Shown here: positions 1-6,206 of the stretch, piece by piece
Layout: each line of letters begins with the position of its first letter
Position numbering within the stretch: the stretch's first letter is position 1
NCBI GenBank assembly: GCA_964349805.1
Contig: CAYGHE010000015.1
Span: forward strand, 1 to 6,992
Length of the DNA stretch: 6,992 bases
Source of the DNA: CAYGHE01 sp964349805
GTDB taxonomy: Bacteria; Patescibacteriota; Saccharimonadia; Saccharimonadales; Saccharimonadaceae
Reading direction: 5' to 3'
The notes under the pieces: generated by a model
Database searches by the model: none
The model's input: the letters and a program-made list of their open reading frames with translations, nothing else
Told to the model about the DNA's origin: nothing
Translations under genes and position numbers: made by a program

Positions 1-73
1 CAATAGCTTCCCCGACATACTCGGCATAGTTGTAACAAGTAATCACAACTGACACTTTTAGAGGTTGTCGCAT
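1..73 (-). CDS. GT2-family glycosyltransferase, N-terminal fragment (runs off left edge)
   Basis: Reading leftward from ATG at 73-71, the 24 visible codons give MRQPLKVSVVITCYNYAEYV followed by GEAI. The pattern K-V-S-V-V-I-T-C-Y-N-Y-x-x-Y-V-x-x-A-I is the typical first beta strand and nucleotide-binding loop of GT-A fold family 2 glycosyltransferases, which normally starts 5 to 10 residues from the N-terminus. This supports both the family and the start. Donor and acceptor sugars cannot be told from this fragment. The gene lies 95 bases downstream of the pyruvyl transferase on the same strand, but it has its own -10 box, so it probably begins a separate transcription unit within the same surface-polymer locus. 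No SD sequence is seen before the ATG. The family call is firm for such a short piece; the specificity is unknown. Confidence 0.85.
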   Translation of the reverse strand, partial: MRQPLKVSVVITCYNYAEYVGEAI

Positions 74-81
74 GATATTCT

Positions 82-111
82 ATTATATAGTACTCTCGAG
101 TACTTTATTAA
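82..111 (-). promoter_or_regulatory. Predicted promoter for the left-edge glycosyltransferase gene
   Basis: On the minus strand a perfect TATAAT lies at 87-82. A weak -35 match, TTAATA (4 of 6 to TTGACA), lies at 111-106 with an 18-base spacer. The -10 box ends only 8 bases before the ATG at 73, so transcription would start within about two bases of the start codon and the mRNA would be essentially leaderless. The spacer holds the palindrome at 89-104, a position where a bound repressor could block RNA polymerase. The -10 is seen directly; the promoter activity is inferred. Confidence 0.5.
89..104. repeat. Perfect 7-bp inverted repeat in the promoter spacer (possible operator)
   Basis: AGTACTCTCGAGTACT has perfect 7-base arms (AGTACTC / GAGTACT) around a 2-base centre. 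It lies between the predicted -35 and -10 boxes of the left-edge glycosyltransferase gene. This is a classic place for a dimeric regulator site, but no regulator gene is visible in the window and only one copy was found. Confidence 0.35.
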
Positions 112-149
112 ACTTACTTATTCTGCAAAAGAACAAAGATCTTTATTTA

Positions 150-162
150 GACAAGACTTGTC
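150..162. repeat. Short inverted repeat just after the operon's last stop codon
   Basis: GACAAGACTTGTC (arms GACAAG / CTTGTC around one base) begins 7 bases past the TAG stop of the pyruvyl transferase at 171-169. As minus-strand RNA it could form a 5-bp stem with a 3-base loop, but it is followed by UAAAUAAAG rather than a run of U, so it is a poor intrinsic terminator. A second palindrome, AAAGATCTTT, lies at 135-144. The gap 74-168 holds these, the promoter described above, and no gene that I can see. Confidence 0.3.
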
Positions 163-168
163 GAATAT

Positions 169-1140
169 CTAGTACGGGAAGGCCTTAATCAAAGCTTCCT
201 GTATTGCTTCCAGATTCTTCAACGGTCGATATCTTTTTATTATCTTATCGTACTCATTCATGTCCAATAAATCTTTATTTCGAGGGTTAAAGTTTTCGTA
301 TTTCTTTCCAACCCCTGAATAATAGTCCCTGAACTTATATTCACCTCCCCGCAAATGGTTCGGGCTTTTTAAGTTATCTGACAACATCAAATGTATGTTA
401 GGCACACCAAGACTATCGGACACCACTAGACCATGTAAAGAAGATGATAATATCAATTTACAGCTCTTTATATCATCTGCCACTTTTTCTGGTGATTGGC
501 TAACCGGGATGATCTTGAAAAATTCAGGATATTTTTTGATAATCTTGTTCAGATAGTTACTGTACTCATCTCTTAGATGCGGTATAACGCCTATTTTATC
601 TGTTTTTTCTATATTGTTTTTATATATTAAATTACACAACAACCCTGGATCCCCCATTGGGATATTGTGGTATTTTTCCGCAAGCTTAGAGCGCGTATAT
701 TCCCCACGGCACGCCCTAAATATGAAGTTACTATTAATTGGCTTTGTTTTATCGTCAATCAGACCGCTACCCCATACATAGGTCTTGTAGTCGACGCTAT
801 CATTAAAAAAATGTATAAGAGAGCCGATGCCGAGCATATCAAACTTGCAATCTATCTGGTTATGCACTTCTACCTTTTTGTTGAAAAGTTTTTCTATAAT
901 ATCTCTTGTTATTTCATCGCCAAAATTAATACTATCTGGCTCCGTGAACACAAATTGATAAATTACTACTGGGTCTTTTAGGATTTTAATCCTAAACTTC
1001 CTGTATATGGGTCTCAAGGTATACTTGAGGTATTTTTTCGGTTTAACATAAAATTTCCTCAGTAGCGATTTAATTAAGTTCTTGGTAGCCACCTTAACGC
1101 TCGGGATATTATCGTAATCTAGCTGATCAATGCTTCGCAT
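169..1140 (-). CDS. Polysaccharide pyruvyl transferase family protein
   Basis: This 323-residue protein is likely to add a pyruvyl ketal from phosphoenolpyruvate to a sugar of the exported polymer, acting in the cytoplasm or at the inner membrane face. The PS_pyruv_trans signature (CsaB/ExoV-like, PF04230) is visible in order: NFGDEIT (72-78), GIGS (104-107), VWGSG (122-126), RACRGEYTR (142-150), GDPGLL (163-168), IGVIPH (183-188), SSSLHGL (232-238), and a late KFRDYYSGVG (269-278). The SxxHG motif and the R-x-x-R-G-x-x-T-R motif are the family's most conserved features. About 55 residues precede the catalytic domain and are rich in Lys and Arg, with a basic helix that resembles the end of the preceding protein. 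The ATG overlaps the upstream gene by 14 bases, and a GAGGGGG stretch at 1145-1151 is a good SD. It is the last gene of the operon. Family assignment is strong; the acceptor sugar is unknown, and other ketal-forming or related activities remain possible. Confidence 0.88.
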   Translation of the reverse strand: MRSIDQLDYDNIPSVKVATKNLIKSLLRKFYVKPKKYLKYTLRPIYRKFRIKILKDPVVIYQFVFTEPDSINFGDEITRDIIEKLFNKKVEVHNQIDCKFDMLGIGSLIHFFNDSVDYKTYVWGSGLIDDKTKPINSNFIFRACRGEYTRSKLAEKYHNIPMGDPGLLCNLIYKNNIEKTDKIGVIPHLRDEYSNYLNKIIKKYPEFFKIIPVSQSPEKVADDIKSCKLILSSSLHGLVVSDSLGVPNIHLMLSDNLKSPNHLRGGEYKFRDYYSGVGKKYENFNPRNKDLLDMNEYDKIIKRYRPLKNLEAIQEALIKAFPY

Positions 1141-1216
1141 TACGCCCCCTCTCTAGAATATGCAGCTTATACAAACAAGCCTTGACTAAGCGCTTGGTAG
1201 CAGTTCTTACACCTGG
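1051..1216 (-). repeat. Two copies of a basic-helix-coding segment at the junction of two genes
   Basis: The end of the TagF-like protein (residues 404-421, bases 1216-1163) reads PGVRTATKRLVKACLYKL. The start of the pyruvyl transferase (residues 13-30, bases 1104-1051) reads PSVKVATKNLIKSLLRKF. Nine of 18 residues are identical and most of the rest are conservative. At the DNA level about half of the 54 aligned bases match, with an exact nine-base core, CTTGGTAGC on the plus strand (1193-1201 and 1081-1089). Both segments would form basic amphipathic helices, which could bind membrane lipids or a shared partner. Whether they are duplicated or convergent is not settled. Confidence 0.5.
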
Positions 1217-2425
1217 ATGTGCTTCACTATAAACCTTATCCTCATAGTCTTTAATTAGTGCCTTCAAGCCCTCGATTCTAGCGGACGCCATTTGATCTTC
1301 TGCTGCCTGATGGTTGATTTTTTCAATCCAATACCGCTTCGCAAGAGAATAGTTGTCAGGTAGCTTGTTTTCTAGGTATACAGACAGTACATCCATCCAC
1401 CTTGCAACTGGGCTGGTAGTGCTGTTGGGGAACAATTTGTGGCGCATTTCCTTTTGTTTTTTAAGCATCTTAGGAGTTATAGTTTCATTAACAATATTGA
1501 GTATTTTCTTCGGATCGTCGGTCCATAGAATGTCGCCACTTTTTACTAGTTCTGATTGAGCGGTATTGATACCTCTGTAATGAAATGCATTCGGGTCTTG
1601 GCTAAACAATGCTACAGGCACGCCACAGTAAATTGCATCGAAAATAACCGCGGAGTTATCTGAAACAACGATACTTGCCTCTTCTAGCGGCGTTACGATT
1701 GGATAACTGTCTACGTCATAAACCTTATCAACTTTTCGGTGCAATTCTTCAAAAATATCTTTATTGCTTTTTACGTGAGAAACCCTATGGTGATCACGCA
1801 TGATTACGGTGTACTCTTTTTTTATTGCCTCAATATCTTGCAAGAAATTAATCGCAAACCCTATTTCATCATAGGTCGGTGCAAAAAATAAGACTGGCTT
1901 CGCCCTATTTTTTTGCCTCTTGCTAAAGTCCATCAGTTTTAGAGAGGGAACCAGATGTGTTGTTGTGAATATATCAGTTACTTCCTTGGTCCCAATAGCG
2001 TGCGATAGCAATGCATCTGCTAAATAGTCTCTATTCATGAACTGTTCTACGGTCCAGTGTGGCTTATTGAAATAGTAGGATGCGTACGGAAACATTATAC
2101 GATATTTTACTGAGAGGCTTTGGTAGTGCCAAGGGTAAATATATGCCGATAGCAGCAGTTGATACTTTGTGTTAATAATCCTATCCGGCAAAATAGCACC
2201 GTCAACACTGCGGGTTACGTTAAAACCTCTACTCTTAAGAGCTGCCGCTCCGCCATTATACACATCCTCGAGTAGGGCTGCCCCTTTAGGTAAGGCACGC
2301 GGTACAACTATGTCAAAATCTATTTTTGTGCTATCTCTTAGATATACCAAGAGTGGCATCAATGAATCAAACTGAGTTTCCGTTTCAATATAAAACAATA
2401 TGTCTTTATTGTTTTTTTGCATCAT
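1127..2425 (-). CDS. CDP-glycerol glycerophosphotransferase-like (TagF/TagB-like) transferase
   Basis: This 432-residue protein resembles the CDP-glycerol:glycerophosphate transferase family (PF04464, GT-B fold), which moves a phospho-alditol from a CDP donor onto a teichoic-acid-like chain. The C-terminal donor-binding half is recognisable: VLFFAPTYDE (178-187), then VIMRDHHR (207-214) where TagF has its K-L-H-P-like strand, then SDNSAVIFDAIYCGVP (255-270), the family's S-D-x-S-S-x-x-F-D element. The N-terminal half has MFPYASYYFNKP (111-122) and no W-H-G-T, so it is a divergent branch. The C-terminus (about 404-421) is a basic helix like that at the start of the next protein. There is no signal peptide or membrane segment. 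It may start at 2425 or at the adjacent ATG at 2422; GAGGG at 2431-2435 suits both. It overlaps the SDR gene by 20 bases and ends in TGA inside the pyruvyl transferase gene. The upstream cytidylyltransferase supports a CDP donor. The actual unit moved is unknown. Confidence 0.78.
   Translation of the reverse strand: MMQKNNKDILFYIETETQFDSLMPLLVYLRDSTKIDFDIVVPRALPKGAALLEDVYNGGAAALKSRGFNVTRSVDGAILPDRIINTKYQLLLSAYIYPWHYQSLSVKYRIMFPYASYYFNKPHWTVEQFMNRDYLADALLSHAIGTKEVTDIFTTTHLVPSLKLMDFSKRQKNRAKPVLFFAPTYDEIGFAINFLQDIEAIKKEYTVIMRDHHRVSHVKSNKDIFEELHRKVDKVYDVDSYPIVTPLEEASIVVSDNSAVIFDAIYCGVPVALFSQDPNAFHYRGINTAQSELVKSGDILWTDDPKKILNIVNETITPKMLKKQKEMRHKLFPNSTTSPVARWMDVLSVYLENKLPDNYSLAKRYWIEKINHQAAEDQMASARIEGLKALIKDYEDKVYSEAHPGVRTATKRLVKACLYKLHILERGRNAKH
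1145..1151 (-). promoter_or_regulatory. Shine-Dalgarno site of the pyruvyl transferase gene
   Basis: GAGGGGG on the minus strand, within the end of the TagF-like gene, ends four bases before ATG 1140; the GAGG core is seven bases away. It supports this start. Confidence 0.55.
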
Positions 2426-3470
2426 TCATTCCCTCTAGTATCCGCACTGTTCGCTCTAGCCCATTAACCAAGTCATATCCTGATCGCCACCCAAGCGCTT
2501 TTATTTTACTTGAATCCATCAAAGCTCTTTGAACAACAGAGGACCCTTTACGCTCTGTTTCGTTCGGTATATCAAATACAACCTTACTATTGTTAATATT
2601 CGCTATAGCTTCTGCTACTCCACGGAGATCTTTGGCTTCATCACTGGCTATATTGTATGATTCACTGCTCTCGCCTCTTGTTAGTAGCAAGAGGAGAGCT
2701 ACGACAACATCTGCTACATAAACGTATGAATATTCCTGTCTCCCTTCTGATTTTAGTACTATGTCTTGCTTATTAACCGCGCTACGTATAAATTGAGATG
2801 TCGACTTACTGTCTGACTTTTGTGTAGTTGAACCATACACACGGCCCAGTCTCACGGATACTATGTCGAGATTCTTCTCTGCAATATAAGCCTGGCAAAG
2901 TGCCTCAGCAAGCCGCTTACTTTCTGGGTACCCCGCTCGTAGTGTATTGCTATTAATATATCCGCTGTAGTCTTCTTTGAATCGTTCCGTGTCTCCGCGA
3001 TTTTCACCATAAACTTCGACAGAAGATGCATTGATAACGCGCTTTACTTTATTGCTGGCGGCGAATTCTAGGACATTTTTTGTGCCAGTTACTATCGAGT
3101 TGATTGTTTCTATCGGCTTCGTTGCGTACAGTGCCGGGTGTGTGTTGCTGGCAAGATTTATAATAAAATCAACTTTTTCTTTTACTATTAACTTTTTCGC
3201 TACATCACCTCGAATAGCTTTAAAAAATCTAGCTTTGCGGTAACTACCAAAATTTTTCTCTATTTTTTCTTTATCTCTGGCTAAAGCAAAGACCTTTAGA
3301 TCTAGCTTATCTACACTATTCTTGTACATCAATGCATCAACAACCACCGTACCAATCAAGCCAGTTGCACCAGTGACTAGAACACTAGTGCCTTGAAGCT
3401 TTTCCCAGTCAATATTAAAACTAGCTATATATTCAATGTCTTCTCTGTACCATTTAGTGTTGCTAAACAT
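2406..3470 (-). CDS. Extended-SDR NAD-dependent epimerase/dehydratase-like protein
   Basis: This 354-residue protein is an extended short-chain dehydrogenase/reductase. The Rossmann dinucleotide loop GATGLIG is at 34-40. INLASNTHP (104-112) follows the fourth strand, ASSVEVYG (148-155) carries the catalytic Ser/Thr position, and Y181-x-x-x-K185 (YPESK) is the catalytic pair. VRLGRVYG (206-213) and a late YSYVYVADVV segment fit nucleotide-sugar epimerases, dehydratases and decarboxylases. About 28 residues (WYREDIEYIA...DWEKLQG) precede the fold, a leader I associate with a subfamily found in capsule loci. Context suggests it acts on a nucleotide-linked or phosphorylated sugar or alditol made with the overlapping cytidylyltransferase (8-base overlap). 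It is not the zinc-dependent TarJ type. The ATG at 3470 has only a weak AAGG upstream, so translation may be coupled. The fold is certain; the reaction (epimerase, dehydratase, decarboxylase or reductase) cannot be decided. Confidence 0.85.
   Translation of the reverse strand: MFSNTKWYREDIEYIASFNIDWEKLQGTSVLVTGATGLIGTVVVDALMYKNSVDKLDLKVFALARDKEKIEKNFGSYRKARFFKAIRGDVAKKLIVKEKVDFIINLASNTHPALYATKPIETINSIVTGTKNVLEFAASNKVKRVINASSVEVYGENRGDTERFKEDYSGYINSNTLRAGYPESKRLAEALCQAYIAEKNLDIVSVRLGRVYGSTTQKSDSKSTSQFIRSAVNKQDIVLKSEGRQEYSYVYVADVVVALLLLLTRGESSESYNIASDEAKDLRGVAEAIANINNSKVVFDIPNETERKGSSVVQRALMDSSKIKALGWRSGYDLVNGLERTVRILEGMNDAKKQ
2431..2435 (-). promoter_or_regulatory. Shine-Dalgarno site of the TagF-like gene
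   Basis: GAGGG within the end of the SDR gene is five bases from ATG 2425 and eight from ATG 2422, so it cannot choose between the two consecutive ATG codons. Confidence 0.5.
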
Positions 3471-4161
3471 TATCGTGCCTTGTATTTATAATAGACTCAA
3501 ACAGATCTTTGTCATTCGATGTGGTGATTTTGAAATTTATTTCTGAGCCTTTAACAAGCGCTACTTCGTACCCCATATTAACCGCTGCATCAGCTAATGA
3601 TATATACTCCTCACCATTGTGCATTTTTGAAAAAATCGACTCTATGATTTTATGCTTGAAGCAGTGCGGTGTCTGGGTAGACTTTATGTATTCTCTTTTA
3701 AAACCACTCTCTTGTATACGCAAGGAGTCGTCAACCTTCACTATCCCGTCATGTATATCTACGTAGGTAGTGGTCGCACCAGCTTTGTTTGCCGCTTCAA
3801 TGTTTCGCTCTATAGTGTCATCGTCTACTAGCGGGCGGTTGCCGTCATGAATCATAACTAAATCATCTTCTTGCTGCTCTCCTAAAACCTTAAAGCAGTT
3901 CTGGATTGACTCAATACCAGTAGCGCCACCATCCACAACTTTCTCAAGTTTTGAAATATGAAATTCTTTTGCATACGCAGCTAGCACTGGCTGCCATTCT
4001 TTTAAGCAAGCGATGATTATCCTATCAACGTTCTTGTTGTTTTGGAATTTTTGAAGAGTGTAAACGATTATAGGAATTTCATTTACTGTAATGAACTGTT
4101 TAGGAATATTGTTTTTCATACGGCTCCCCGTACCACCCGCCGTAAGCACTGCTGTGATCAT
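3463..4161 (-). CDS. IspD/TarI-family cytidylyltransferase
   Basis: This 232-residue protein is of IspD/TarI size (usually 225-240) and should join CTP to a phosphorylated alditol or sugar, giving a CDP-linked donor. Visible motifs are LTAGGTGSRM (6-15), PKQF (20-23), GGATGIES (78-85), IHDGNRP (104-110), R156 eight residues before the TP of TQTP (162-165), and NFKITTSNDKDL (209-220) with K211. R156 and K211 match the substrate-contacting Arg and Lys of E. coli IspD. The usual Arg in GGxxRxxS is Gly here, HDAARP is HDGNRP, and TPQ is TPH, so the substrate may differ from methylerythritol phosphate. The neighbouring TagF-like transferase and transporter argue for a TarI-like job in polymer synthesis, not isoprenoid synthesis. 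I chose ATG 4161: it forms an ATGA overlap with the preceding stop and places the LTAGG motif correctly. An in-frame GTG at 4173 abuts the purine run and has no room for an SD. Confidence 0.86.
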   Translation of the reverse strand: MITAVLTAGGTGSRMKNNIPKQFITVNEIPIIVYTLQKFQNNKNVDRIIIACLKEWQPVLAAYAKEFHISKLEKVVDGGATGIESIQNCFKVLGEQQEDDLVMIHDGNRPLVDDDTIERNIEAANKAGATTTYVDIHDGIVKVDDSLRIQESGFKREYIKSTQTPHCFKHKIIESIFSKMHNGEEYISLADAAVNMGYEVALVKGSEINFKITTSNDKDLFESIINTRHDNV

Positions 4162-5372
4162 AGCTCTTCCCACTCTCCCCTATTAAACAGTACCGCCCAT
4201 GTGGTTTTTTGAGTTGGGCTTGGATAGTCGGTCCTTCTCAAAGATATAGTCGGCGACATATCGTCTGGTAAAAAATCTAATACATCATATTTTTCGTTTC
4301 TAATCGATACCTGTACCCTTATGTTCGTGTCGTTAAGTGACCCAACTTTTGTGCGAAGGATTATAGATACTTTATCTTTATTTATCACCGATGAGTTCGC
4401 AGCAAAGAGTGGCACGTTTCTATTTATGTCATACAATGACGCCTTTACCCTTGTTGGTATTTTTGTTGGGACCCTGTAACTGATTTTTATTTCTAGTATG
4501 CTATCTTGGCTTATACACTTTTCTGGAGACAAATCAACTCTTAGGCCTTTAATGAGAGAGGTTTTCTCGCCCTTATTCTTGGTTTTATTGTCAGCTGGTT
4601 GAGCCGTGTTGAGGTTTTCTATACTGTACTCATTGGCAACATCTTCGGGGCTGCCAGAAAACACTATTTTTCCTTCGTGCAGCATCATTGCTTTATTACA
4701 ATACTTGCGCACGTTGTCCATGCTGTGCGTAACAAGTATGACCGTCTTGGCTTTGTCTTTACGGATTTTGGCAAAGTAGTTATTACATTTACGCTGAAAA
4801 GCCTCATCACCTACAGCAAGTACTTCGTCTAAGATCAATATATCCCCTTGCGCTTTGATTGCTATTGAAAAAGCCAGCCGAACTTGCATGCCACTTGAGT
4901 AGTTTTTTAACTTTTGGTCCATGAATCGTTCAATCTCAGCAAACTCAACAATATCGTCGTACATTGATTCCATCTCTTTATGACTAAAACCTAGTAGCGC
5001 ACCGTTAAGAAACACGTTTTCACGCCCCGATAACTCTGGGTTAAAACCAACCCCCAGTTCAATAAATGGAACGATGGAGCCGTTCGTTTGTACAACCCCT
5101 GAGTCGGGTACATAAATACCGGCCAAGAGTTTTAATAATGTACTCTTTCCGCTCCCGTTTCGGCCAACAATACCAAAAAAATCACCTTTCTTTACTTCAA
5201 AAGATACGTTCTTTAAAACCTCTTGTGTTTCGTACCCTTTTTTTCGTTTTCTACGAAGCATACCAATTAAGAGCTGCTTTAAGCCCGAGTGATCATCGTG
5301 AGGAAGTCGAAATGTCTTACTAAGGTCTTGGACGACAACCGCATTTTCCGAATTTTTATGCTTCATAACCAT
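4158..5372 (-). CDS. wzt: Wzt-type ABC transporter ATPase with C-terminal extension, polysaccharide export
   Basis: This 404-residue ATPase should power export of the finished glycan through the adjacent permease. The nucleotide-binding domain occupies about residues 10-255: Walker A GRNGSGKST (70-78), the Wzt/TagH-typical ELSGRENVFLNG (113-124), signature YSSGMQ (158-163), Walker B ILILDEVLAVGD (178-189) and the switch His H216 in VTHS. After a hydrophilic linker rich in Lys, Asn and Gln (about 255-270), a roughly 130-residue beta-rich tail ends in VLFNRGEWEEL. By position and size it matches the Wzt carbohydrate-binding domain, which in O-antigen systems recognises the modified chain end. 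An open frame extends to 5429 inside the permease gene, but ATG 5372 is preferred: it lies two bases past the permease stop and seven bases after GGAGAAGG (5380-5387). ATG 5366 is also possible. The 3' end overlaps the cytidylyltransferase start as ATGA. The symbol is by homology and context. Confidence 0.9.
   Translation of the reverse strand: MVMKHKNSENAVVVQDLSKTFRLPHDDHSGLKQLLIGMLRRKRKKGYETQEVLKNVSFEVKKGDFFGIVGRNGSGKSTLLKLLAGIYVPDSGVVQTNGSIVPFIELGVGFNPELSGRENVFLNGALLGFSHKEMESMYDDIVEFAEIERFMDQKLKNYSSGMQVRLAFSIAIKAQGDILILDEVLAVGDEAFQRKCNNYFAKIRKDKAKTVILVTHSMDNVRKYCNKAMMLHEGKIVFSGSPEDVANEYSIENLNTAQPADNKTKNKGEKTSLIKGLRVDLSPEKCISQDSILEIKISYRVPTKIPTRVKASLYDINRNVPLFAANSSVINKDKVSIILRTKVGSLNDTNIRVQVSIRNEKYDVLDFLPDDMSPTISLRRTDYPSPTQKTTWAVLFNRGEWEEL
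4174..4181 (-). promoter_or_regulatory. Purine-rich site upstream of the cytidylyltransferase start
   Basis: AGGGGAGA on the minus strand touches the alternative GTG at 4173, leaving no spacer, and is 12 bases from ATG 4161. A second, weaker GGGAAG (4171-4166) is four bases from the ATG. Together with the ATGA overlap at 4158-4161 this favours ATG 4161 and suggests translational coupling to Wzt. Confidence 0.45.
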
Positions 5373-5374
5373 AC

Positions 5375-6193
5375 CTACACCTTCTCCGCGAATTTTCCTT
5401 GGGTCTTTTTGAAATACAACATACCCCATACGATAACCACTCCGATGATAATGTATGGAATCGCTATGTATAAGGGATTGCTAAAGATTTGGTCGGCTGT
5501 AATTACATGTTGATGCCCAACTACTTGCGCGCGTGCATTCTGGAAAAGCACCGCTATCGGACTTAGCATTAAGAGTTGTGCCGCTATTTGGCCTCCAACC
5601 GTAGCAACCATCTGGAGAGGGTAAATTATAGGGGTAGCATAAAACAGACCCTGTAAAAAAACTTCCCATAAGTGCAATATGTCACGGTACTTCAAGTACG
5701 CTGCTGATAGCAAGAATGCAAGCCCAAGCGAAAAAGCATACATCAGCAATATCGTTAAGGGAAATAGGAGCGCGGTCCATCCAAAGTCCACCCCATCAAA
5801 CACCATAAACACAAACACGACAGTCAGATTAAAAAAGAGGTTAATAAGCGCCGAAACAGTCGCTGATATTACGATTATATATTTGGGGAAATTAATCTTT
5901 CTAATTAAATCCCCTCTCCCAACAACGGCTTGCATCCCCTGGTTTGTCGCTTCAGTGAAAAATGTCCATAACACCAACCCTAAAAGCAACGAAACAGCAA
6001 AATGTTCAATGCCCGCCCCGAATCGCAAAAAATGCACAAACACGACATACATGATTGCAAAAAGCATCAACGGTTTTAGCAGTGACCAAACATAACCCAG
6101 AACTGATCCTTGATAGCGAAGTTTAAAATCTGTAATAACTAACTCACGTAAAAGTATGCGATTACGCCTGCTAAAAATATTAGAAAGTTTCAT
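5375..6193 (-). CDS. wzm: Wzm-type ABC-2 permease, polysaccharide export
   Basis: This 272-residue integral membrane protein is the channel half of the glycan exporter. It is the usual Wzm/TagG size and has about six hydrophobic segments (roughly 36-56, 64-84, 105-130, 139-165, 174-190, 242-262). Family marks include the cytoplasmic lead-in LLRELVITDFKLRYQGSVLG (14-33), VWSLLKPL (35-42), the GDLIRKINFPK loop (94-104) after the second segment, and LKYRDILHLWEVFLQGLFY (167-185). The last two are typical of ABC-2 polysaccharide and teichoic-acid exporters. A TTG at 6229 would add 12 residues, but that stretch contains the predicted promoter and the added residues show no conserved feature, so ATG 6193 is chosen; no SD is seen. 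It is the first gene of the six-gene operon, immediately followed by its ATPase. No neighbouring gene encodes outer-membrane export parts, which is consistent with a cell envelope with one membrane but does not prove it. Confidence 0.9.
   Translation of the reverse strand: MKLSNIFSRRNRILLRELVITDFKLRYQGSVLGYVWSLLKPLMLFAIMYVVFVHFLRFGAGIEHFAVSLLLGLVLWTFFTEATNQGMQAVVGRGDLIRKINFPKYIIVISATVSALINLFFNLTVVFVFMVFDGVDFGWTALLFPLTILLMYAFSLGLAFLLSAAYLKYRDILHLWEVFLQGLFYATPIIYPLQMVATVGGQIAAQLLMLSPIAVLFQNARAQVVGHQHVITADQIFSNPLYIAIPYIIIGVVIVWGMLYFKKTQGKFAEKV
5380..5387 (-). promoter_or_regulatory. Shine-Dalgarno site deciding the Wzt start
   Basis: GGAGAAGG on the minus strand ends seven bases before ATG 5372 and lies inside the last codons of the permease gene. 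It supports the short Wzt start over the longer frame open to 5429. Confidence 0.6.
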
Positions 6194-6206
6194 AAGTCTG
6201 GAATTA

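Noticed and set aside
667..981. 104-residue plus-strand open frame opposite the pyruvyl transferase gene
   Set aside because: It lies wholly antisense to a gene with strong family motifs, shows no recognisable domain, and has no promoter or SD of note.
5373..5429. Longer Wzt start at 5429
   Set aside because: It would overlap the permease gene by 55 bases and its extra residues look unlike any Wzt N-terminus, whereas ATG 5372 has a good SD.
5679..6095. 138-residue plus-strand open frame opposite the permease gene
   Set aside because: It is a low-complexity Ser/Thr/Asn/Lys-rich translation typical of the complement of a hydrophobic membrane gene.
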